Positions 1 to 6,749 of a DNA stretch of 6,749 bases are shown piece by piece. The stretch's first letter is position 1, and each line of letters starts with the position of its first letter. The stretch comes from Gemmatimonadota bacterium. Its GTDB lineage: Bacteria; Gemmatimonadota; Gemmatimonadetes; Longimicrobiales; Longimicrobiaceae. A program made the position numbers and the translations under genes. Location of the stretch: assembly GCA_019348475.1 (NCBI GenBank), contig JAHWJJ010000258.1, forward strand, positions 1 through 6,749, given 5' to 3'. The notes under the pieces were generated by a model that saw nothing but the letters and a program-made list of their open reading frames with translations, did not search any database and was not told the origin of the DNA.

Positions 1-90
1 CGCCCCCCCCCCCCCCCCCCCCACCCCCGGGGCCCCCCCCCCCCCCCCCGGGGCCGCCCCCCCCCCCCCCCCACCCCCCCCCCCCCCGGC
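1..90. repeat. C-rich low-complexity tract at window edge
   Basis: The first 90 bases are almost entirely runs of C of about 13 to 20, broken by short blocks such as CCACCCCCGGGG and GGGGCCG. Nothing here can be read as a meaningful protein or RNA gene. On the minus strand, the direction of transcription of all genes here, it is a nearly continuous G tract. It may be a genuine homopolymer-rich spacer or a contig end where sequencing or assembly degraded, since long G/C homopolymers are error-prone. The exact length should not be trusted. Confidence 0.7.
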
Positions 91-264
91 CCTGGGGGTG
101 CGTACACCACGCTCGTCCGCGCTCGAGCGAAAGGCTTGGCGGGGGAGAGGGCCCGCGCGGGAGAGGGGGGCTGGCACACGCTCGATACGCGGTCGCAGCC
201 GCGCCCCCTCCCGCTCGTTGCTCGCGGCCTCCCCCCAAACCCCTGGGGGAGGTGAACCGCACTC
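91..264. other. Non-coding spacer, no gene seen
   Basis: This GC-rich spacer lies between the C-rich edge and the first octamer array. Open frames here are rich in Arg, Pro and Gly and run into the tandem repeat, so I regard them as chance. The one structure I see is an inverted repeat with 8-bp arms, CCTCCCCC at 228-235 and GGGGGAGG at 245-252, with a 9-nt loop. It lies downstream of the sigma-54 activator gene, but no T-run follows it on the minus strand, so it is not a convincing intrinsic terminator. Confidence 0.5.
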
Positions 265-368
265 CATCACTCCATCACCCGATCACCCGATCACCCGATC
301 ACCCGATCACCCGATCACCCGATCACCCGCTCACCCGATCCCCGATCCCCGATCACCCGATCATCCGA

Positions 369-374
<6 letters not shown>
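265..374 (-). repeat. Octanucleotide tandem array 1 (sense GGGTGATC)
   Basis: About 14 tandem units, mostly GATCACCC on the plus strand (GGGTGATC on the strand of the adjacent gene), run from 265 to 374. Clean 8-bp units begin at 281, 289, 297, 305, 313 and 321. A variant GCTCACCC sits at 329, two 7-bp GATCCCC units at 337 and 344, and GATCATCC at 359. The final unit (367-374) contains the TGA stop of the sigma-54 activator, so the gene runs directly into the array. Nearly every unit carries a GGG run on the minus strand with 4-5-nt spacers, which meets the usual G-quadruplex pattern. An 8-bp period is not a multiple of three, so it cannot be a simple peptide repeat. Confidence 0.92.
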
Positions 375-1736
<1,362 letters not shown>

Positions 1737-1775
1737 GGCTGGATTCTGCGGAATGATGAAGAGGTGCGACGGGGC

Positions 1776-1804
1776 ATAATGGGGGGTTCTGCAAAATGGT
1801 GCAA
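1776..1804 (-). promoter_or_regulatory. Possible sigma-70-type promoter of the sigma-54 activator gene
   Basis: On the minus strand TTGCAC (1804-1799) and CATTAT (1781-1776) are separated by 17 bp, a -35/-10-like pair with 3/6 and 4/6 matches to the consensus. Transcription would start near 1769, giving a 5' leader of about 33 nt before the GTG at 1736. This locally AT-richer stretch lies just after octamer array 2. If it is real, the longer GTG start at 1832 could not be used from this promoter. The match is modest and based on inspection only. Confidence 0.4.
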
Positions 1805-1846
1805 CGCCCTTGGCGCCCTCGCCCGCTCCCACGTCCCCCGCGCCTC

Positions 1847-1886
1847 ATCACCCCATCACCCGTTCACCCGTTCACCCGTTCACCCG
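1847..1886 (-). repeat. Octanucleotide tandem array 2 (sense GGGTGAAC)
   Basis: Five 8-bp units begin at 1847, 1855, 1863, 1871 and 1879. The first two are of ATCACCC type and the last three TTCACCC type (sense GGGTGAAC). The array starts 24 bp beyond the stop codon of the AAA ATPase gene and ends before the putative promoter of the sigma-54 activator, so it fills the gap between two same-strand genes. The sense strand has five GGG runs with about 5-nt loops, enough for one G-quadruplex. It is related in sequence to array 1 (GGGTGATC) but is not the same unit. Confidence 0.88.
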
Positions 1887-1910
1887 TGTTATTGCGCCGC
1901 CGGCCCCCGC

Positions 1911-2738
1911 TCACTGCTCGTCGTCGGCGTCGTCGCTGAACAGGGTGCGCAGGGAGCGCTCGCGATGCTCCAGGAAGTCGCGGGTGACGCGGTACGCCTC
2001 CGTCTCCTCATACCCCACCTCTTCGATCCCGTCCTCGCCGAAGCGGTAGATGCGCGCCCCGGGGTAGGCCAGCAGGATGGGCGAGTGGGTGGCGACCACC
2101 AGCTGCGATCCGCCGCGCACCAGCCGGTGCATCACCGAAAGCAGCGCCAGCTGCCGCAGGGGCGAGAGCGCCGTCTCCGGCTCGTCCATCAGGTAGATTC
2201 CGCCGCCGTGCAGGCGGTGGCTCAGCAGTGCCAGCATGGCCTCGCCGTGCGACTGCGCGTGGAGGCTGCGGCCGCCGCCGTAGCGCACGTTCATCGGGCG
2301 GTATCCGGCCATCACCACCCCCGAGCGCTTTTTGACCTCGCGGGCGATCGCCTCCATCTCCTCGTCCTGCCGGTCGATCTCCGTGGCCAGGTTGAAGAGC
2401 CCTTCCGTGCGGACGAAGAACCCGTCCGCCGCCAGCCCGTCCCCCGGCACCAGCTCGACGGCTTCGCTGAGCCCGGAATGCGCCTGCTCCACCGTCGCAA
2501 AGCGCAGGTCGTCGGACCCACCCTCGGGGTTGAAACCCAGCCGCACCGCGAGCGCCTCCAGCAGCGTGCTCTTGCCCGTTCCGTTCTCGCCCGCGAAGAA
2601 GGTTACGCCGTCCTCCAGCAGCCCCAGCTCATCCAGCCCCCGCACGGCCGGAAGCGAGAACGGGTAGCGGCTGAACGACGGCACCTGCTCCCGCCGCAGC
2701 CGCAGCGCCCGGACGAAGGGAATCTCCTTGCGCGGCAT
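1911..2738 (-). CDS. AAA family ATPase, ABC/SMC-like (COG3910-like)
   Basis: This 275-aa cytoplasmic ATPase has the ABC/SMC-type fold in one chain, without a long coiled coil. Visible motifs in order are Walker A GENGTGKST (50-58), a short helical insertion with charged residues around 120-137, a signature-like SHGEAMLALLSHR (163-175), Walker B IYLMDEPE (181-188) followed directly by the D-loop region ALSPLRQ, and an H-loop ATHSPILLA (216 onward). The order and spacing match predicted stand-alone ATPases of the COG3910 type, whose biological role is not settled. The tail is acidic (FSDDADDEQ). The start at 2738 leaves a short lead-in before Walker A, with only a weak purine-rich GGATG upstream. 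No nuclease, toxin or membrane partner lies next to it, so I cannot assign it to a defence or transport system. The terminator at 2977-3008 separates it from the gene upstream. Confidence 0.88.
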   Translation of the reverse strand: MPRKEIPFVRALRLRREQVPSFSRYPFSLPAVRGLDELGLLEDGVTFFAGENGTGKSTLLEALAVRLGFNPEGGSDDLRFATVEQAHSGLSEAVELVPGDGLAADGFFVRTEGLFNLATEIDRQDEEMEAIAREVKKRSGVVMAGYRPMNVRYGGGRSLHAQSHGEAMLALLSHRLHGGGIYLMDEPETALSPLRQLALLSVMHRLVRGGSQLVVATHSPILLAYPGARIYRFGEDGIEEVGYEETEAYRVTRDFLEHRERSLRTLFSDDADDEQ

Positions 2739-2830
2739 CGATCACATCCGGCGTCTCGTGAAGGAGGATGGATGGCCCCAAGGATATGTCTTCGCGCGCC
2801 GGGTGGGGAGGCCCGGAATGCTGGCACCTC
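2739..2830 (-). other. Upstream region of the AAA ATPase gene
   Basis: This 92-bp leader lies between array 3 and the ATPase start. On the minus strand it contains TATCCT (2786-2781), a possible -10, but no acceptable -35 at a normal distance, so I do not call a promoter. An inverted repeat with 7-bp arms (GGGGAGG 2805-2811, CCTCCCC 2827-2833) just touches the start of array 3. No protein or RNA gene is seen here. Confidence 0.4.
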
Positions 2831-2969
2831 CCCTTGTCCCCTTGTCCCCCTGTCCCCCTGTCCCCTTGTCCCCCTGTCCCCCTGTCCCCTTGTCCCCTTG
2901 TCCCCTTGTCCCCTTGTCCCCTTGTCCCTTGTCCCCTTGTCCCCTTGTCCCCTTGTCCCCTTGTCCCCC
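2831..2969 (-). repeat. Octanucleotide tandem array 3 (sense GGGGACAA/GGGGACAG)
   Basis: There are seventeen tandem units of TTGTCCCC or CTGTCCCC on the plus strand, with a single 7-bp TTGTCCC unit about two thirds through. The four C-variant units are all in the right-to-left distal part (units 3, 4, 6 and 7 from 2831) and the other units are nearly identical, as expected of recent expansion by slippage or unequal recombination. On the sense strand of the upstream gene this is GGGG every 8 nt with 4-nt spacers, a very strong G-quadruplex pattern for DNA or RNA. The array begins about 7 bp past the T-run of the terminator of the DUF5916 gene. All six frames read through it as 8-residue Leu/Ser/Pro/Cys or Gly/Gln/Asp/Lys repeats, which I consider non-coding. 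Confidence 0.95.
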
Positions 2970-2976
2970 CTACGAC

Positions 2977-3008
2977 AAAACCCCGCCTCCTCTCGCGAAG
3001 AGCCGGGG
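2977..3008 (-). terminator. Rho-independent terminator of the DUF5916 gene
   Basis: On the minus strand, 22 nt after the stop codon, arms CCCCGGCTCTTC (3008-2997) and GAGGAGGCGGGG (2992-2981) enclose a 4-nt loop GCGA and are followed by TTTTG. The 12-bp stem has one G-G mismatch and one G-T wobble. It closely resembles the perfect tRNA-operon terminator at 6452-6487 and looks like a diverged copy of it. Confidence 0.75.
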
Positions 3009-3029
3009 CCTGCCGTGCGAACGGGACGA

Positions 3030-5633
3030 TCAGGGATTCAGCCAGTAGCTCACCTTGACGAGGAACACGTTGTCCGGCGCCGCCCCGAACAGCCCCTCCG
3101 CGTCCCGCCGCAGCGCGAAGTCTCCGTAGGGCTGCTCGTCCCGGCGCGTCTGCTGCCAGGCCAGGTACATGGTGGAACCCGGCCGCCACTCCCACCGCAG
3201 CACCGCGTTCCCCCGCAGGCTGCGGAAGTTGAAGTCGGGCTCCACCACCGGGAACGAGAGCGCGCCCTCGCCGCGGCCGTTGGGGTAGACGCGCCCGTCC
3301 ACCACCTCGCCCACGTCCCGGCCGTAGACCAGGAAGTCGAACGACCGCGGCCGCGCCAGCTCCATCGGCGCGCCAAAGTCGCCGCTGGCGATGAACGGCT
3401 GCGCGAACACCTGCAGCGACAGTCCCGGCGTGAAGGTGTAGTTCAGGCGCGCCTCCAGCACCGCCGTGGTCTGCTCCAGCGGCGCGAAAACGTAGCGTCG
3501 GCCGAAGGTGCTGGCCGCCGCGGGGTCGGGCACCGCCATCAGGTACTGCGCCGCCTGGTCCGCCCAGTTGTACGACGCGCCGAGTGACACGTCCCAGTTG
3601 GGGGCGGGGCGCATCAGCAGCTGCGCAAAGACCCGCGCGTCCTCGCCGCCCGCGTCGTCGCGCTGCACCGAGCCGCCCGCCTCCAGCACCAGCGGCTTGC
3701 GCGGGTCCGACACCACGAACGGCGAGAACGAGACGAACCCCGGCCGGCGCGCCCCCGGCCCGCCGCGCGTCAGGCGGTCGTCCAGGGTTCCGGCGAGGGA
3801 GAAATTGAGGTTCGCCCCTACCATCCAGTAGTTCAGGAACTGTACGTTGCCGCCGGAGAAGATCCGGTTGGAGATGTTCTCCCACCCGTAGTTGTGCTCC
3901 ACCAGCGCCACGCCGAACGCGGAGTAGCGGCGGAACAGCTTGCCCGGCCGCGTCTCGCTGTAGCTGCCTCCCAGCTCCACGTCCAGGCGGTCCGCGCGGC
4001 GCTGAAAGCCCAGGTCGCTCACCTCGTACCCCGGGCTGATGGTGTTCACCCGGCCGTTCACGTTCCAGTGGCGGCCAATGCGCCGGCTGAGCGCCAGCGC
4101 ACCCGCGAATCCCGCCAGCGACGTGAGCGCCGAGTCCAGCCGCAGGTGGTCCGCGTCCGGGCGCTGGAAGTAGTGGTACGGCAGCCGCTGGGTGGCGATG
4201 ATGACCGGGCGGTCGCCGCGCACGTGGGTCCCCGCCAGGAACCCGTTCAGGGTCCAGGTGCGTTGCGCCCACTGGTGGAACACGTCTACCCCCGCCGAGT
4301 ACGCCGCGGAGCGCAGCGACTGCGACAGGGCGTCGGTGTCCAGGTCCCGGTTCACCGCGCCCACGAAGCCGCCCACCGCCGTCTGCCCGGCACGGCTCTC
4401 CCGCCGCGCCCGGCCCACGAAGTAGTTGGTCAGCGGCTCCGCCGTCGTGCTGCCGTCCTCACCCCCCGGCGTGCGGAACCGGGCCGTTTCACGCCGGGTC
4501 ACCGCGTCCAGGATGCCGATGGACCATCCGCCCTGCGTGCGGCCGGACAGCTTCACCGCCCCCAGGATGCGCGTGGCGTCGGGCACGTCGCGCGCCGCGA
4601 ACGGCGGGGCCAGCGTGGGCCGACGGCCGATGCGGCGGGAGTAGAACACGTTGTTGGTCCCGTCGCCGCCAAACCGGAAGATCTCCGCCCCCTCCACGAA
4701 GAACGGGCGCTTCTCGGGAAAAAAGGTCTCGAACGCCGACAGGTTCACCACCGCCGGGTCCACCTCCACCTGCCCGAAGTCCGGGTTCACGGTGGCGTCC
4801 AGCGTGAGGTTGCTGGTCACCCGGTATTTCAGGTCCAGCCCTGCGTCCATCCCGTACTCGCGCTCCTCGCGAAACGGATTGCCGCGGCGGTCCACGTGCT
4901 CCGCCCGGGTCACAGCGTACGGCATCACCTCCAGCCGCTTGCCCGTGGGGATGCGCTCCAGCCCGGCCAGGTGGCCGAAGCGGGGGATGCCGCCCGGCTG
5001 CTCGCGCGGGGTGAACGACCAGACGGAGAACTCCTGGTTCCGGGCGATCTGCCGCTCCACCTGCATTCCCCACGTCTGTATCGCCTCGGCGCTGAAGCGC
5101 AGCTGACTGAAGGGGATGCGCATCTCCGCCACCCAGCCGGAGTCGGTCACGGTGGTCTCGGCCTCCCACACCGGGTCCCACGAGTCGTCCTCGTCGTTGG
5201 GCGAGCGCGTCTGATCGCGCCGTACCCCGTGGGGGTTGATCTCGAACCCGAACGCCGTGCGGTGGTCGTGGTTGCTGTCCAGGATCACCGTCAGCCAGTC
5301 GGAGGCCTGCATCCGCATGTCGCGCCTGCCCAGCCGCGAAGTGACCGGGTGCCGGTCGTGCAGCACCGCCCCGATGTACAGCGCCTGGTCGTCGTACAGG
5401 ACGCGCAGCTCCGTCCGCTCGGTGGCGGGCTGCCCCTCTTGCGGGTCCAGCTGGCGAAAGCCGGTGATCGGCGTCGCCGCCTGCCACGCGGTGTCGTCCA
5501 GCGCGCCGTCGATGCGGATGGGCTGCGTGGTTCGCGTGGCCATGGCCCGCGGCAGATCGGGATCCTCGGCCTGCTGCGCCGCGGCGGGGGCGGCGGCACA
5601 CGCCAGGACCAGGGAAAGGGCGAGCTTCTTCAT
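3030..5633 (-). CDS. Secreted/outer-membrane protein with CBM9-like domain and DUF5916 beta-barrel
   Basis: This is an 867-aa exported protein. Residues 1-19 form a signal peptide (KK, short hydrophobic core, AAPAAA before QQ). A Cys at 12 gives a weak lipobox-like VLAC, but the h-region is too short for a convincing lipoprotein. Residues about 38-180 resemble the CBM9-type sugar-binding fold found in this family, with DGALDDTAW (42-50), the SDWLTVILDS strand (111-120) and WDPVWEA (152-158) leading to WVAEMRIPFSQLRF. The hallmark DUF5916 block follows: NPDFGQVEVDPAVVN (283-297), FETFFPEKRPFF (301-312) and VEGAEIF. The rest is alternating aromatic and polar strand sequence typical of an outer-membrane beta-barrel, ending VSYWLNP. 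Function in the family is not established; surface binding or uptake of a glycan or other ligand is a guess. The start at 5633 is chosen because MKK begins the signal peptide, although no good ribosome-binding site precedes it. An in-frame ATG at 5687 has a G-rich stretch upstream but would place 18 residues before the signal. Confidence 0.9.
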   Translation of the reverse strand: MKKLALSLVLACAAAPAAAQQAEDPDLPRAMATRTTQPIRIDGALDDTAWQAATPITGFRQLDPQEGQPATERTELRVLYDDQALYIGAVLHDRHPVTSRLGRRDMRMQASDWLTVILDSNHDHRTAFGFEINPHGVRRDQTRSPNDEDDSWDPVWEAETTVTDSGWVAEMRIPFSQLRFSAEAIQTWGMQVERQIARNQEFSVWSFTPREQPGGIPRFGHLAGLERIPTGKRLEVMPYAVTRAEHVDRRGNPFREEREYGMDAGLDLKYRVTSNLTLDATVNPDFGQVEVDPAVVNLSAFETFFPEKRPFFVEGAEIFRFGGDGTNNVFYSRRIGRRPTLAPPFAARDVPDATRILGAVKLSGRTQGGWSIGILDAVTRRETARFRTPGGEDGSTTAEPLTNYFVGRARRESRAGQTAVGGFVGAVNRDLDTDALSQSLRSAAYSAGVDVFHQWAQRTWTLNGFLAGTHVRGDRPVIIATQRLPYHYFQRPDADHLRLDSALTSLAGFAGALALSRRIGRHWNVNGRVNTISPGYEVSDLGFQRRADRLDVELGGSYSETRPGKLFRRYSAFGVALVEHNYGWENISNRIFSGGNVQFLNYWMVGANLNFSLAGTLDDRLTRGGPGARRPGFVSFSPFVVSDPRKPLVLEAGGSVQRDDAGGEDARVFAQLLMRPAPNWDVSLGASYNWADQAAQYLMAVPDPAAASTFGRRYVFAPLEQTTAVLEARLNYTFTPGLSLQVFAQPFIASGDFGAPMELARPRSFDFLVYGRDVGEVVDGRVYPNGRGEGALSFPVVEPDFNFRSLRGNAVLRWEWRPGSTMYLAWQQTRRDEQPYGDFALRRDAEGLFGAAPDNVFLVKVSYWLNP

Positions 5634-5798
5634 GCGGGGGTACGGCTGAGGTCGATGGATGCCGGCGGCACGGACGGATCGATCCATGAGATGCCCCCGG
5701 CGGCCGAAAGGTTTGTCCCGTGGACGGACGATTCCGGTGCGGGATGAGGAGCGACGGCGAAGAAGACTTCGGAACTGACTGCTAATTTCTCAGCATGT

Positions 5799-5814
5799 GC
5801 TAGTGTACTAGCAT
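5799..5814. promoter_or_regulatory. Palindromic operator candidate
   Basis: TGCTAGTGTACTAGCA has perfect 7-bp arms (TGCTAGT / ACTAGCA) around a 2-bp centre. It overlaps the -10 box of the putative promoter of the DUF5916 gene, a typical position for a dimeric repressor. The AT-rich symmetric form would suit a winged-helix repressor such as PadR or GntR, but no regulator gene lies in the window and this assignment is only a suggestion. Confidence 0.6.
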
Positions 5815-5830
5815 AGACCCCGACGGTCAA
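5803..5830 (-). promoter_or_regulatory. Sigma-70-type promoter of the DUF5916 gene
   Basis: On the minus strand TTGACC (5830-5825) is followed after 16 bp by TACACT (5808-5803), with 5/6 and 4/6 consensus matches. Transcription would begin near 5796, giving a 5' leader of about 160 nt before the ATG at 5633. The -10 is embedded in the palindrome at 5799-5814, suggesting repression by occlusion. The leader is long and has no obvious riboswitch. Confidence 0.55.
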
Positions 5831-5839
5831 GATTCTCCT

Positions 5840-6450
5840 CGCCGGCTCCCCGCGGTGCGCTGAGCCGTTCCCGCGATCGTCGCGCCGAGGACGGGAAAGA
5901 GAGAAAGGACGCGGATGACCGGCCGTCGTCCGCGTCCTCAATAGTGATTCCGGAGCGATCCACGCGTTGCGAGGAGAGTCCCCTCCGCGTAGCGCTCCCC
6001 GGCACACGGGGTCCGCGGAGGCGTTGGTCCACGCCTCGCTGGCGCAACCCCGACCGCGCGTTCGCCCTCCTCGCCCAAGGCGTCGGAGCCCGCGAGAGCG
6101 CCGCGCCGGACCCTGCGGATCGAGCGGCGTCTTCGCCCGCTACCGCGGCGACCGGCGCATGGCCCCGCTCCTCCCCCGCACCGGCATCCCGGCGAGCCGG
6201 TAGATCCGCCGGACGAGGGGGAGGATCGCTACGCGGCCCTGCTGGCGGCGGCCACGTACGCTTCTGTCGATCGGCACGCCATGCCAGAAGCGCTCGTCCG
6301 GCAGGTGGCTGGCGAGCGCTCACCGCTCGCGTGGACGTGGGGAGGGTGGGGGCGCCGGGCCGAGAGGTCGGGCCGAGTCCGACGTCAGCGCCAGCCCCGA
6401 TCGCCGCCTCCGCGCCTGCGGATGCGAGGCCAGGCCAGGCCAGGCCAACG
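5840..6450. other. Long intergenic region without a convincing gene
   Basis: About 600 bp lie between the DUF5916 promoter and the tRNA terminator. Overlapping open frames exist on both strands, but they are Arg/Pro/Ala/Ser-rich, and some run into the tRNA genes or terminator, so they are unlikely to be genes. Noted contents are the hairpin at 5906-5938, a short coding-like stretch near 6209-6340, and a small CAGGC tandem repeat at 6431-6445. It may be decayed coding DNA or a repetitive spacer. Confidence 0.5.
5906..5938. other. Strong stem-loop of unknown role
   Basis: Arms AGGACGCGGA (5906-5915) and TCCGCGTCCT (5929-5938) are perfectly complementary over 10 bp. On the plus strand the stem can extend through a U-G wobble and a GAC/GTC step to a CGGCC loop (14 bp in total). 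On the minus strand it is followed by TTTCTCTCTTT, so it could act as a terminator of minus-strand transcription just upstream of the DUF5916 promoter. No gene upstream of it is identified, so its role is uncertain. Confidence 0.5.
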
Positions 6451-6451
6451 C

Positions 6452-6487
6452 AAAAAGCCCCGGCTCCTCTTGCGAGGAGCCGGGGCT
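6452..6487 (-). terminator. Rho-independent terminator of the tRNA operon
   Basis: A perfect 14-bp inverted repeat has arms AGCCCCGGCTCCTC (6456-6469) and GAGGAGCCGGGGCT (6474-6487) with a 4-nt loop. On the minus strand it is followed by a short T-run (6456-6452). It lies 20 bp beyond the last tRNA, tRNA-Ser(CGA), in the direction of transcription, so it closes the tRNA cluster. Confidence 0.9.
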
Positions 6488-6507
6488 CTTGCCTTGAACA
6501 ACGCAAA

Positions 6508-6590
6508 CGGAGGCGGAGGGACTCGAACCCCCAAAGGCTTGCGCCCGCCGCATTTCGAGTGCGGTGCCTTACCAGTTAGACTACGCCTCC
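6508..6590 (-). tRNA. tRNA-Ser(CGA)
   Basis: The minus strand folds as a type II tRNA of about 83 nt including the discriminator base. The acceptor stem is GGAGGCG/CGCCTCC, the anticodon stem CCGCA/TGCGG encloses the loop CTCGAAA (anticodon CGA, reading UCG), and a long variable arm of about 15 nt has GGC/GCC pairing. The T arm GGGGG-TTCGAGT-CCCTC contains one G-T wobble. The discriminator is G, as expected for serine. The 3' CCA is not encoded and must be added by a nucleotidyltransferase. The D-stem (GTC/GGC) also contains a wobble. Confidence 0.95.
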
Positions 6591-6611
6591 AACGATCTTT
6601 CCGACACACAG

Positions 6612-6685
6612 TCGGGACGGCCGGATTTGAACCGGCGACCCCTCGCTCCCGAAGCGAGTGCTCTACCGGGCTGAGCCACGTCCCG
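6612..6685 (-). tRNA. tRNA-Pro(CGG)
   Basis: This is a 74-nt cloverleaf on the minus strand. The acceptor stem is CGGGACG/CGTCCCG, the D-arm is GCTC..GAGC, the anticodon stem CTCGC/GCGAG encloses TTCGGGA (anticodon CGG, reading CCG), and the T arm is GCCGG-TTCAAAT-CCGGC. The discriminator is A and CCA is not encoded. It lies 21 bp before tRNA-Ser(CGA) and 15 bp after the partial tRNA, so the three are probably co-transcribed. Confidence 0.95.
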
Positions 6686-6700
6686 AAACTTCCCACGGAG

Positions 6701-6749
6701 CGGACCGGGTGGGATTCGAACCCACGAGGGCTGTTAACCCCACACGATT
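6701..6749 (-). tRNA. Partial tRNA, probably tRNA-Ser
   Basis: Only the 3' half is present; the window ends within the anticodon loop. Visible parts are the 3' anticodon stem (ATCGT), a long variable arm of about 18 nt with GGG/CCC pairing, the T arm GTGGG-TTCGAAT-CCCAC, the acceptor 3' strand CCGGTCC and a G discriminator. A long variable arm with G73 points to serine rather than leucine. The anticodon lies just outside the window, so the isoacceptor cannot be named. CCA is not encoded. Confidence 0.75.

Noticed and set aside
228..252. Inverted repeat as terminator of the sigma-54 activator gene
   Set aside because: The stem is made of C and G runs that pair trivially in this sequence, and no T-run follows on the minus strand.
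1737..1832. N-terminal extension of the sigma-54 activator to the GTG at 1832
   Set aside because: The added 32 residues do not resemble a receiver domain and cover a possible promoter (1776-1804); the GTG at 1736 falls right at the domain start, though neither start has a strong ribosome-binding site.
2629..4272. A 547-codon minus-strand frame with GTRGQGDK-type peptide repeats
   Set aside because: It overlaps two better-supported genes out of frame, and the peptide repeat is just the translated octamer array.
3894..5747. A 617-codon plus-strand open frame antisense to the DUF5916 gene
   Set aside because: Low-complexity His/Arg/Val-rich composition with no motifs, fully opposite a recognised protein.
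5808..6506. A 232-codon minus-strand frame and an overlapping 211-codon plus-strand frame (5944-6579)
   Set aside because: Both run through the tRNA terminator and one into tRNA-Ser; composition is Arg/Pro/Ala-rich with no recognisable domain.
6508..6749. tRNA genes as the attachment site of an integrated element
   Set aside because: No integrase and no repeated tRNA 3' end is seen elsewhere in the window.

Overview
This 6.7-kb window comes from a very GC-rich bacterial chromosome. A large CBM9/DUF5916-type outer-membrane protein, a sigma-54 activator, non-CCA tRNA genes and short GC-rich tandem arrays together suggest a Gemmatimonadota-like (for example Longimicrobium-type) organism. That placement is inferred from gene content and style, not from a marker gene. 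Every gene I can support lies on the minus strand, so in transcription order the window reads from its right end to its left.

In transcription order the layout is as follows. First comes a tRNA cluster of a partial Ser-type tRNA cut by the window edge, tRNA-Pro(CGG) and tRNA-Ser(CGA), closed by a perfect 14-bp intrinsic terminator (6452-6749). About 650 bp without a convincing gene follow, holding one strong hairpin (5906-5938) and a short coding-like stretch. Next is a regulated-looking promoter with a 16-bp palindrome over its -10 box (5799-5830). It precedes an 867-codon secreted or outer-membrane protein with a CBM9-like N-terminus and a DUF5916 beta-barrel (3030-5633), followed by an imperfect terminator (2977-3008) and a 17-unit octamer array (2831-2969). 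Then comes a stand-alone ABC/SMC-like AAA ATPase (1911-2738) with a 5-unit octamer array (1847-1886), and a possible sigma-70 promoter (1776-1804) for a sigma-54-dependent activator (369-1736). The stop codon of that activator lies inside a third array (265-374). The far left end is a roughly 90-bp C-rich low-complexity tract that could be a contig edge.

The three protein genes look like separate transcription units rather than one operon: each is followed by a gap with an array, and two have their own plausible promoter. No shared pathway is evident. The most notable pattern is that each protein gene is followed on its sense strand by an array with a GGG or GGGG run every 8 nt (GGGTGATC, GGGTGAAC, GGGGACAA types). 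These arrays have different sequences but the same period, orientation and position, and all satisfy the usual G-quadruplex rule. They could act as 3'-end RNA or DNA structures. The second point of interest is that the receiver domain of the sigma-54 activator appears to have lost its phospho-acceptor Asp and conserved Lys, while the AAA+ and DNA-binding domains look intact.
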